DNA of 64,000 nt, taken from the NCBI GenBank assembly GCA_905147135.1, contig LR990046.1, positions 17,452,501-17,516,500 on the forward strand, written 5' to 3'. A program made the position numbers and the translations under genes. This stretch comes from Blastobasis lacticolella (lineage: Eukaryota > Arthropoda > Insecta > Lepidoptera > Blastobasidae). Under the pieces are notes generated by a model, which did not search any database, had not been told where the DNA came from, and saw only the letters and a program-made list of their open reading frames with translations. The first letter of the stretch is position 1, and each line of letters opens with the position of its first letter. Of the stretch, positions 45,201 to 53,609 are shown one piece after another.

Positions 45201-48200
45201 CACGATATTTATCGAGTGTGTAGCCTAGAGTATCACGAATCGTGATACGGATCACAGGATTTCCGAAAATCCAGAAATCTACGATCCGTATCAAATATCG
45301 TGCGATATATATCGAGCGTCTAGTATCTCGTCGATATTTATCACGACATTTCTGTCAAACTGACAGATAAATAACGTAATTTCAAATTTATTTTCATTGT
45401 TTGTATTTATTTTCAAGCTGCTGTGGCCACTATGGACCTGGACAGTTACTATAAAAGTATAAAAAGTCAACAAGATCCTCATCCTCATAATTTTTCTCAT
45501 TTTTTTCTCTTCACGCGTTCTTCGCGTTTCTTTTTAATCATAATGCTAATACTATAGCAACGCTAGCTTTATCAGTCATTTTGGTAAAAATACTTAAAAA
45601 TCGTAAATTTACACCAGCGACGCGTCAAAAATGCTTTTTTTTTAGGCTAGGCATTGGCAACTTAGTCTATTCAGCCATTAAAATGAATGAAAGAATGCAT
45701 AGTGAAAATATCGACGATTCTTATCGTGTGTGTAGGGTCGACTTGCGATCCAAAATATTACTCGATATGGATCACGATACGTATCACGATAAATATCGTG
45801 TGTGTAGTATCCGCCTATATCAAGTAGGCTCGTTTTGCCGGTTATAGACCTAACATTTTGGTGTAAAATTGTGCAATTGTACGTACATTTGTGTGAGTCA
45901 TATAAAGTTGAGGTTATTTTGTTTGGCTTGTGCGGTGGGGCCTGGAGTTTTTTTCGCTTATAATGTTAAATTTTCGTACAGAGACGCCGTCGGGCCAAAT
46001 CTTAGGATTACGTACTCGTTTTACGTATATGTCCGGAATATCTAATTTGAATGACGAATAACTTCCTCTCGTTGTCAAACTCGTGCACTGAGATTCAATA
46101 GCGTATGATGTTTTCAAATACGTTTTTATATTTTCGGCACTTGTATCTTCGCTGAAGTTAAATAAGTGGAGGCTGGTTACCCTCGGAGGCGCCGCACGGA
46201 GTCCGCCACAATCCAACGCTGATGATTTCGGGACTGGTGCCGCTTTTAGCAGCGGTGCAGCAGGCGGTGCAGGGCTCGCCTCCCAGCGGCGGCTGCGGCA
46301 GGGCACAGGGACTGCTTTTTCCGCCGAGCGTGCAGCCATGGCTGCTCCCTGGGTCTCGGCCGGTGACGTCAACAATCCATAGCCCACCCCAACGTCAGCA
46401 ATGTCACCAGCATCCTCGAAGCTCTGATGTGGTGCTATTCCTTGGGGGCCAGAGTCGTCCAGAATTGTGCACGAGTTTACACGCAGTTTTTGTGGCAGTG
46501 TGGTTATCGAACGTGTATCAAATTTGGTGTTGTTAGAGCTTGGATCCATTCCCCCAGACGGTATGTACCCAATTTTTTCGGTCATCAATTCGGTAATGAG
46601 TCGATTGTTTTCGTCGATTTTTTTATTTTGTGCACATATTATGTCCGATTGCTCCGTTATGACTTGCGTGCAGTGCTCCAATTTAACTTTCATTTCATTT
46701 ATCACAGTCTCAAGGTTCGTCACAATAGCCACAAACCTTTCGGTCGCCGTAGTTTTCGCTGGGGCCATTTTTCACACTTTATTTTACACACACTTACAAA
46801 TTGGTACTAATTAATATGTAATTTATTATAATTGAATGTCAAAAGTTAATAATTAATTATAATTCAAATATAAATATTAGGGAATTTCAATGTTCCGCCC
46901 TATCCAGATGAGGGTAGTTGTAAGAATTTACCATCAGCTCTTATAGCAGGACCTAAACAGAACTGCCCTGCTTAGAACGAGCCCAGCCCTATTTGTATCA
47001 CATAAGCTTGTCTCCTTCTAAGCAGGGTGGTTCTGTTTAGGTCCTGCTATAAGAGCTCAGGGTAAATAGCTTTATTTACATAAATAAATATTCGTGTACA
47101 AATTCACACAGCACCATCTAGCCCCAAACTAAGCGAAGCTTGTACTATGGGTGCTAGATAACTGATATACTACTTAAATACTTTCAAATACATACTTATT
47201 ATACATAGAACACCCAGACCCGTAACAGAAATTAAAATTCATCATTTCAATTTCTGCCCGGCCGGGAATCGAACCCGGGACCACTGAACCACTCAGGTCG
47301 AAAGACCCCTGAGTGCGACTCATTGCCCTTCTCCATGGCATGGCTAATGACAATTTGTATTTTTTTTATCTCTTTTTGTTTACTCTCTTTATGGATTGTA
47401 TTTTTATGCTTTGGAAATAACTGCAATAAACATACTTTACTTTACTTCACCTATATTTTTAGATAGCCGCACCGAACGGCCCCTGCGCCCGCTCCGGCCA
47501 CCGCATGACTCTCCTCGGTCGGAAACTCCTGGTGTTCGGAGGCTACGCGGACGACGGCCGCGACTGTCGGTATTTCGACGACGTCTACACATTCTGTCTC
47601 GACGAGCGGGTGTGGAGCAAGCTTGCGGTCTCGGGTCGCGGCCCCAGCGCGAGGTCCGCGTGTGTCATGATGCCCGCTGGGAATGACTCGGTGAGTTGGC
47701 AATTCAGAAACGGTACCGCGGATTTCCAATCGCATGGTACCACCTTCTGGAATAACAAGCCTCGTCACAGAATATCCGATTGGAGATCGGCGGTGCCGCT
47801 GCAGCGCCTCAATAAAAAAAAAATATAATCATCTTGGCGTTAATGTCCCGTTTGTGCTCTCGCGCACGAGGGCTCGGGGTCCACCATGATCCAGGATTTG
47901 GCAGGTCAGGTAATTTTATCCTGTGGCCCTGCTATCAGGGGAACCTGACCAGCAGGGCTATTGGCTATCTTAGTTGTCTACTCAAATTAAATAAATAATA
48001 AATAAATAAATAATCGTGTACAAATTGACACAGCGCCATCTAGCCCCTAGCAAAGTTTGTGTTATGGGTGCTAGATAACTGATAAACTACTTATATACTT
48101 TTAAATACATACTTATTATACATAGAACACCCAGACCCGTAACAGAAATTAGAATTCTTCATTTCAATTTCTGCCCGGCCGGGAATCGAACCCGGGACCT

Positions 48201-51200
48201 CTTGCGACCGGCATGTTGACCACTAAACCACTCAGGTCGTCCACCAACCACCATCAATTAGTTGTACACTCACATTAGTTGAACACTAGCACTGTCATAG
48301 AATAGCAGCGGGGCCCTGCGGCTTCAATAATGGGTACTTTCGAGCGTGGCACTACTTGGGGAGGACTATTTGAATAGTTTTCGCCTTTATTCAACGATGT
48401 CTTATCACAGCAGATTATAATTATATTGCTGGTTTGTTTTTCCGTGTCTTTAACGGTCATTGATTACCCTCATTTTGGACGAAGCATGATTGTGAATTAC
48501 TTTGTGTTGACCGTTGTATTATTGACATTAATTAAACGTGACATGTATTTAATGCTTAATGGTCAGTAGCTATAGATAGACAGACACACTCTTTATTGCA
48601 CACAAAATAACAAAAAAGGAAAATTTAACAGGTCTTGCCTTGTAACATGTGTGTTGTATAACTAGTGTCACGTGAGAAGAGACTTGGCGGGTCACGTGGT
48701 TCGACTTGCGCAGTAGATTACCCGCGCGAAATCCCCTCTACTGCCATTTGACAAGTCTCTTCTTTCATTGCGCGCATTATACCATGCTGTAACTGCCACA
48801 ATGTCTTCAATAAACGTATATGTGTAATATGTGTTAAGTAATATTAAGTTTTTTATTTTGTTTTTGTAAAACTGAAATTTCCTTATGAATATTCTATTGT
48901 TATTTTGAGTAAGTACTTAGGTTAAAGTGAATGTTGTATATACCTGTAATTGGGGTGCATATAAGTCTTGTACCTTGTCTAAAGTAAATTGTAACTGTTA
49001 CATGTGTACTCTGTTGGTATATTAAATAAATAAATAAATAAATAAACGGTATTTCCACCCCATCAGGTGATAATCCACGGCGGGTTCGCTCGCGCCCGCG
49101 AGGGTCGCACCGAGCGCACGCTCACGCACACCGACACCTTCCGGCTGAGCGTTCGGGGGGGCGGGGGGACCGGGGAGGGCAGTGGGGGTTCTAGCGGGGG
49201 TGGGGGGTGGCAGTGGCGGGCCATGGCGGGGGGCCCCCTCGCCCCCCCGGCGCGGGCGGGGCAGGCGGCCGCCGTCAACGCGCACAGTGGACGCGGCTTC
49301 GTGTTTGGCGGTGTTAGTGTGAGTGTTTTTTTATACCATTAAGGTGTCAAATAAACTTACGACCCGCCTGAGGGTACGCAGTCACTGCAGCCAATGGATC
49401 TTTGCAATAACAGGGGCGTCACTTACGCGTTGCCGACCCCGATGTGATGCGAGTATGCAATGATGTCGAGCCTTTTTTACTGTACATGCTCGGAGTAGGG
49501 GTAGGTCATCGCCATTTTTTATCAAGTCGCTACCAAGTCTACGCGGTGATATACGAACAAACAACCTGATGGTAAGCGGCAGCTGTCGTCCATATCATGT
49601 ACGGTTTATGCATTTAGGTTGTAGGCACCAACCGCATAAAATATGCAGAACCGCAGGTGCGTTGTCACTGTGAGGACTAAGATGAATTGCCTCATGCCTG
49701 TAATTTCGATGACGAGTATGTGATAATGTCGAGCTATTTTGACTTTACGCGCGCGGAGTAGGTGGACGGCAGGGGGCCTAGGCCATCGCCATTTTCATCA
49801 AATTGCTACCAAGTCGTCGTTAAGTTTTCAAAGCCGACTGTATACAACGCAACCTAACAAAACCTATCTCATCAGTTATCTATGGTAGTGATTTAAGTCT
49901 TTTAAGATGTTTTATTATGTCAAATTAATTAACAATGACGTTATGATAATTATTCTACACAATTTTTAAAAAAGTCACAGTCATTCATGTGGTATCATAT
50001 GCTGGTGAAAAAGTTATTACGCTAAAATTGTGAGACATCCTCATTTTAATACACGATCACCGTCTGAACCTCGAAACAGGACGTGGAGGAAACCGAGGAA
50101 GATATCCGCGGAGAGATGACTGACGAGCTTTTGCAACTAGACCTGGAGACCTGCAAATGGCACGCCGTTACGCTGAGGACCGAAGCACCTGCTACTTCTG
50201 CGGCGAAGCCAGATGGGGATGGCGAGGATAAAGCGGAGGAAAGCGTTACAGGTTAGTTCATCATGCCCACTGCTGGGCTATGCTGGGCATAGACCTCCCC
50301 CAGGGATTTCCATCATGTTGCCACCTCTATGCAGTGACAAACGAGTAAACAGCCTACCTGATGGTAAGTGGTAACTATCGCCCATAACATCTACGATTCA
50401 TGTATTTAGGTTGAAGGCACCAAAATATGCAGGCAATGTGCCGTGTGGCAGCACCACAGGCGATCTCCGATAGTACGCCGCCATCTTGATGCAATTGAGT
50501 GTAGACCAATCGCAGCAAGCCAGAGCCAGAGCAATCTTGCTGCGATTGGTTTAAACTCAATTGCATCAAAATGGCGGCGTACTATCGGAGATAGGCCCAC
50601 GGGCGTAGTCAGGTTTTGGTTTTAAGGGGGTCTAGATCAAAACATATAAATATCGATCCGATCTGAAAATGATAAATAAGCGAGTGTAGCGAGCTCAAAA
50701 TTTTTTAATTGACTCGTGGTGAACATGATACCTAAATATACCAAAAACCAATGACTGACGACTTTGTGGTATACCTACATATTGGCTCTTTAAATCCGAA
50801 TTAAGTATGAGGCGTGATTAGTGTGAATAATTAATAAGTGAGCGAGCGCAGCGAGCTCCAAATTTTCCAATATTTGGCTAAAAGAGCAGTAGCAATCTTA
50901 TTGAGAAAAAGTAAGGCGGTATGAAATTATTTCGGAAGGGAGGGGGGTTGAACCCCCTGAACCTCCCCTTCGCTACGCCCATGGCTCACTCTCAAAAATT
51001 TTTTGCGCTTCCAAAATTCATCAGAAGGCGCTAGTGAGACATAAGATCAGCTGTCAAAATGGAGCGCTGTTATTGGCCAAACTATCCCTCAGTTTACAGC
51101 TGTTAATTCTATCCGACATCACGCAATTTTGACAATGGACAACACATCTCTATAGCGCCACCTGATAAATGTTAAACTGCCATTGTTTTGTCCTTTTCCA

Positions 51201-52492
51201 TTGCAACGTAAAAAATATCATCTTGTCGTTAATGTCCCGGTTGTGATCTCGCGCACAAGGGCTCGGGGTCCGCCTTGACCGTGATCCAGGATTTGGAAGA
51301 TTGGGTAATTACAGTGGTGCGACTGCCATCTGATCTCCATGGGTTGCTACCAAATGAATCTGACCATATCGGATAATGGTTACACATTCAGTCGCCGGAA
51401 TGTGCCGGTTTCATCACGATGTTTTCCCTCACCGTAAGAGCATCGGTTAGTATTCAACTAATGTATATAAATCCGAAAAAAACTTATTGGTACATGGCCG
51501 CAGCGGGTTTCGAACCCGGTACCTTTCACTTACGAGTCGGATACCCTAACCTAACTCGGCCACCGACACTTTTCATTGCAACGTACTTCATTATATTTTC
51601 CCCCCATCCAGTGGTGACAGACGAAGTATTCACAATGAAACTGGGCCCCGCCCCCGCTGCCCCCGCGCCCCTCGGCAACGCTTCCCCCGCGCCCCCCCGC
51701 GCGGGCCCCACCCCCCGCATGTCGGCCATGTTGGCGGTCCAGCGGTCCGTGCTGTTCGTCTACGGCGGAGTGCTGGAGAAGGAAGAGAAGCAGTTCTATC
51801 TCAGCGATATGTATAGCTTGGGTGAGTTGTGGTCGTTTGTTCTACTTTGACATTTCTAATACTAACTTGTGAGAGAGTGCCAATCGGTTCCCAAGACGGT
51901 TCAATCAGTCTCAAATTTCCAAAGCGTCAATCTTGGAAAACCTAGCTTTCTCAACGTTGTTAGGAAGCACACTGGTAAAGTGGACGTTTTGATACAGTTA
52001 ACGTTCTGATGGAGTGGACATTCAGATGCAGTGGACTTTCTGGTACAGTAGACATTCTGTTGCAGTGGACGTTCCGATGCAGTAGAAATTCTGATGAAAT
52101 GGACGTTACCACTGTATCAGAATTTATGATACAGTGCTAATTTTGATATGTGGCCAATATGAATTTTAAAGCACCTAACGTTGCGGTGCTAAACGTTCGA
52201 TTAGCCAAAACACGAACCGGTCACCCATCCAGTTACCAGCATCGGCGTATTGCTTAACTTTTGTTATCGGTCTCGCAAGCTTTTTGCCACTAAACCGGGT
52301 TCGCTTCTCTACTCCGATACTTTTCATACTAACTTTAATATTAATCTTCCAGATCTGCACAAACTGAACGAATGGAAGACTATAGTAGCCCAGCCGCCGT
52401 TGCCCGACTGGCTCGGCTCGGATTCCGAAGATTGGGATGAAGAAGATGACGATGATGAGTCGGACTCGAGCGAAGAATCTGACGACGAGTGA
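39293..52492 (+). CDS. Klhdc4: Kelch-domain protein, KLHDC4 / yeast Kel3 family
   Basis: Nine exons: 39293-39403, 39635-39808, 40303-40424, 41157-41265, 47463-47690, 49067-49318, 50080-50251, 51612-51821, 52353-52492 (TGA). All are in phase and encode 505 residues (human relative about 520). The N-terminus is Lys-rich (MGKKKNKNK). Kelch blades are marked by double-Gly motifs: LIMFGGEYHDGQ, LWVFGGEF, LLVFGGYADD, VIHGGFAR, FVFGGVS and LFVYGGVLE, with the family-specific ETQFHHYKDLW segment in exon 4. The C-terminus is acidic (DWDEEDDDDESDSSEESDDE). The protein should fold as a beta-propeller that binds partners; its biochemical role is not established. Exons 6 and 8 carry Gly- and Pro/Ala-rich insertions within or beside blades. 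Intron 4 is 6.2 kb because of a LINE. It converges on the glypican gene. Confidence 0.97.
40028..40165 (+). mobile_element. SINE family A fragment in Klhdc4 intron 2
   Basis: Contains AATCTGGTCAGGTTG, GCTTCACTGTAGTTATC, GATCTGCCAAATTCTGGATC and the GGTGGACCCTGGGCTC block. It lacks the tRNA-like head. Confidence 0.5.
41288..41366. mobile_element. Small inverted-repeat element (ATAGTACGCCGCCAT family)
   Basis: CCGATAGTGCGCCGCCATTT on the left and ACATGGCGGCGTACTATAGG on the right pair as inverted ends. The better-paired relative is at 50464-50591. It starts just after the 5' splice site of Klhdc4 exon 4. Confidence 0.55.
42373..45165 (-). pseudogene. LINE ORF2 (endonuclease + reverse transcriptase), 5' part displaced
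   Basis: An uninterrupted frame of more than 900 codons ends at TAA (42373-42375). The N-terminal part is an AP-type endonuclease with VLVCTETW just upstream of 45096, then FLIVGDSNVDYL, SSIDCG and VISDHSAQL. The reverse transcriptase has CTRVCPVYKGKGDKDEVDSYR, DLSKAFDVIQHDLLLEK, GIPQGSALGNTLF and the catalytic box LIILFADDTTVVV (near 43165-43200). The C-terminus has LLSYGTILWGNS and FSLYIYNVIMYVRRN. The frame's nominal start at 45096 is not the true ORF start: it continues to about 45165, where an insertion separates it from the first endonuclease residues at 45835-45903. This copy therefore cannot make an intact ORF2 protein. Confidence 0.92.
45170..45835. mobile_element. Insertion with ATCACGATA palindromes inside the LINE
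   Basis: Both sides belong to LINE ORF2. On the minus strand, ILHQNVRSITGKTS ends near 45835 and VLSQHNPDVLVCTETW resumes near 45165. The DNA between is rich in ATCACGATA / TATCGTGAT motifs at both ends (CGATATATATCGTGATTCAC; CACGATACGTATCACGATAA), suggesting terminal inverted repeats of a non-autonomous element. Target duplication not resolved. No transposase is recognised. Confidence 0.7.
45914..46768 (-). CDS. LINE ORF1 protein
   Basis: 284-residue frame with ATG start, 145 bp short of the displaced ORF2 start. Residues 1-70 look like a coiled coil (TNLETVINEMKVKLEHC... rich in E, K, I, L). The middle is Ala/Pro-rich. The C-terminal part reads LHLFNFSEDTSAENIKTYL and SFKLDIPDIYVKRVRNPKIW, as expected for the RRM-like nucleic-acid-binding region of CR1/Jockey ORF1 proteins. 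No CCHC zinc knuckle is seen. It would bind LINE RNA and act as a chaperone during reverse transcription. Confidence 0.8.
   Translation of the reverse strand: MAPAKTTATERFVAIVTNLETVINEMKVKLEHCTQVITEQSDIICAQNKKIDENNRLITELMTEKIGYIPSGGMDPSSNNTKFDTRSITTLPQKLRVNSCTILDDSGPQGIAPHQSFEDAGDIADVGVGYGLLTSPAETQGAAMAARSAEKAVPVPCRSRRWEASPAPPAAPLLKAAPVPKSSALDCGGLRAAPPRVTSLHLFNFSEDTSAENIKTYLKTSYAIESQCTSLTTRGSYSSFKLDIPDIYVKRVRNPKIWPDGVSVRKFNIISEKNSRPHRTSQTK
46936..47057. repeat. Long hairpin, 42-bp arms, 40 of 42 paired
   Basis: The arm at 46936-46977 (starting AGCTCTTATAGCAGGACCTA) is complementary to 47016-47057 with two mismatches and a 38-nt loop. It lies just outside the LINE 5' side in Klhdc4 intron 4. 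It may be a small fold-back element. Confidence 0.9.
47072..47302 (-). mobile_element. tRNA-derived SINE, family B, copy 2
   Basis: Same order as 24795-25065: (TAAA)-like tail side, CACAGCACCATCTAGCCCC, GAACACCCAGACCCGTAACA, and the complement of the tRNA-like B-box (GGGAATCGAACCCGGGACC), ending at the ACTCAGGTCG head. Confidence 0.75.
47830..47955 (-). mobile_element. SINE family A fragment in Klhdc4 intron 5
   Basis: ATCATCTTGGCGTTAATGTC, GGGCTCGGGGTCCACCATGA, GATCCAGGATTTGGCAGGTC and the AGGGGAACCTGACCAG segment match the minus-strand body of other copies. Confidence 0.65.
47985..48240 (-). mobile_element. tRNA-derived SINE, family B, copy 3
   Basis: A (TAAA)n tail at its low-coordinate side, CAGCGCCATCTAGCCCC, GAACACCCAGACCCGTAACA and GGGAATCGAACCCGGGACC, ending CACTCAGGTCG. 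Inserted about 30 bp beyond a family A fragment. Confidence 0.75.
49155..49209 (+). other. G-run cluster within Klhdc4 exon 6 (quadruplex-prone)
   Basis: Six or more runs of three to seven G lie on the coding strand within about 55 nt (GGGGGGGCGGGGGG, GGGGAGGG, GGGGGTTCTAGCGGGGG). They encode a Gly-rich insertion between kelch strands. The pattern satisfies the usual four-run quadruplex rule several times over. Confidence 0.8.
49560..49730. repeat. Dispersed 'GCATAT/CCATATCATG' repeat
   Basis: CAAACAACCTGATGGTAAGC, ATTTAGGTTGTAGGCACCAA and GTGCGTTGTCACTGTGAGGA; same family as 14085-14235. Confidence 0.5.
50330..50430. repeat. Dispersed 'GCCCATAACATC' repeat, short copy
   Basis: ACAAACGAGTAAACAGCCTA, GGTAACTATCGCCCATAACA and GTATTTAGGTTGAAGGCACC, ending next to the hairpin at 50464-50591. 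Confidence 0.5.
50464..50591. mobile_element. Fold-back MITE, about 56-bp arms
   Basis: The arm TCTCCGATAGTACGCCGCCA... (50464-50519) pairs with 50535-50591, which ends CGGCGTACTATCGGAGA. Only a few mismatches and a 15-nt loop separate them. Located in Klhdc4 intron 7. Confidence 0.85.
51222..51575 (-). mobile_element. tRNA-derived SINE, family A, full length, minus
   Basis: Contains ATCTTGTCGTTAATGTCCCG, GATCCAGGATTTGGAAGATT, CCGTAAGAGCATCGGTTAGT and the complement of the B-box (GGTTTCGAACCCGGTACC). It ends about 35 bp upstream of Klhdc4 exon 8 (start 51612), leaving a short polypyrimidine tract. Confidence 0.8.
51975..52128 (+). repeat. Degenerate 19-20-bp tandem repeat in Klhdc4 intron 8
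   Basis: About seven units around the motif GCAGTGGACGTTCTGATG, with scattered changes (TACAGTAGACATTCTG, GCAGTAGAAATTCTGATG). Non-coding. Confidence 0.85.
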
Positions 52493-52595
52493 ATGCGAGT
52501 GGACGACGAGTGACTGTGAGTGGACGACGAGTGATTGAGTGGACGACGAGTGAGTGTGAGTGGACGAGTGAGTATGAGTGTTTGTGGATAAGGAG
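52480..52595 (+). repeat. GTGAGTGGACGACGAGTGA repeats across the Klhdc4 stop
   Basis: About five imperfect 19-23-bp units. The first overlaps the end of the coding sequence (GACGACGAGTGA, which supplies the last Asp-Asp-Glu and the stop); the rest lie in the 3' UTR. The repeat appears to have grown from the acidic C-terminal codons. Confidence 0.85.
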
Positions 52596-52714
52596 TTGAC
52601 TCGTGCCTCGTGAGGGCAGGTGGACAATAATTCATACCAAACACAAAGGTGTGATGTAGCCAGGTGTAATGGCTGGTTTACATTGGTCCAGGACAGTGGC
52701 GTGTGACAGTGACA

Positions 52715-53065
52715 GTAAATAAATAAATTTGCTTGGACAATCACACAGCGCCATCTAGCCCCAAATTAAGCAAAACTGGTGTTATGGGTGCCAGAAAACT
52801 GATAAACTACTTATATAAATATTTTTTAAATACATACTTATTATACATACAGCACCCAGACCCGTAACAGAAAACAAAATTCATAATACATATATATATT
52901 CATAATGCAGTTTTGTTATTGGCATTGCAACTTTGAATTGTACAATTATAACTAGATTGTATTGCTGTTAAACTGTATGGAAATAAATAAAATAAATAAT
53001 TTCAACTTTTGCCTGGCTGGGAATCGAATCGAACCTCTGCGTGGCAGATTTATATTAACTAACCC
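52715..53065 (-). mobile_element. tRNA-derived SINE, family B, copy 4, with internal insertion
   Basis: The tail-side (TAAA)n, CACAGCGCCATCTAGCCCC and ACAGCACCCAGACCCGTAAC precede the B-box-containing head (GGGAATCGAATCGAACC). About 130 bp of unrelated AT-rich DNA, ending in AAATAAATAAAATAAATAA, separates body and head, so something inserted or the copy is chimeric. It is within the Klhdc4 3' UTR region. Confidence 0.65.
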
Positions 53066-53391
53066 AGGTCTCAATACGCTACTGTCCGATCGGTTTACAA
53101 ATACTTGACCTTGGAAAGCTAAGCACGTGACCAATTTAAACTATCCATAGATATATGATGAATGACCTTGCCATGTACAGTTGGCCAAGAAAGTGCTTTG
53201 TCACTTTTGGCAAATGATCCAAAACGTGTGCCAAAATATTGCTAGGTCCTTTGTGGCGAGCAACAGACTTCGATCTTGAAAAGTGTTAAACCAATATCCT
53301 AATCAAGTTTACATTGAAAACAGTCAAATCATTAAGATTGGTGTATGTGTAATTGAAGTGTTAAATGTATGTATGATTTTTGTAGGTGCTA

Positions 53392-53397
53392 AATAAA
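53392..53397 (+). other. Candidate poly(A) signal for Klhdc4
   Basis: AATAAA about 900 nt after the stop; another AATAAA lies at 53569-53574. Earlier AATAAA strings in the SINE at 52715-53065 are also possible. Which is used cannot be told from sequence. Confidence 0.4.
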
Positions 53398-53603
53398 CTA
53401 TTTAAAGTTATATTTCGTTTATAGGAGTAATGTGATATGTTCGTGTTAATTATATGCGTATTTCTTAAAATCGTTTAGAGCTAAGCAAAAAAAATACTAC
53501 AAAATGTACAATGCCCCATTATATGGATGTGATTTTAAGTGTACACTCACACGATGAAATGGAAAGGGAATAAATGAAAAACGTATTATACACATGTTAT
53601 CGT

Positions 53604-53609
53604 TTTATT
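53604..53609 (-). other. Candidate poly(A) signal for the glypican gene
   Basis: AATAAA on the minus strand at the low-coordinate end of a 2.5-kb AT-rich stretch free of recognised transposons, consistent with a long 3' UTR. Confidence 0.45.

Larger units (their letters stand above)
41747..46810 (-). mobile_element. CR1/Jockey-type LINE in Klhdc4 intron 4 (interrupted)
   Basis: A non-LTR retrotransposon inserted antisense to Klhdc4. Its 3' end (plus-strand left side, 41750-41785) is an (AAATCT)n microsatellite tail of the kind such LINEs leave. ORF1 is at 46768-45914, ORF2 at about 45903-42373. ORF2 is split by a roughly 0.65-kb insertion at about 45170-45835. The long undamaged RT frame suggests a fairly recent arrival. 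The 5' boundary beyond 46768 is not certain. Confidence 0.9.

Noticed and set aside
46222..46814. Plus-strand frames of 104-127 codons
   Set aside because: Antisense to LINE ORF1, with no recognisable domain.
49022..49285. Minus-strand Pro/Arg-rich frames
   Set aside because: Antisense reading of the G-rich Klhdc4 exon 6; no independent start, splice or similarity signal.
52175..52744. 189-residue minus-strand frame rich in Ser, His and Thr
   Set aside because: It runs antisense over Klhdc4 exon 9 and the GAGTGGACGACGAGTGA repeats; its composition simply mirrors the repeat.
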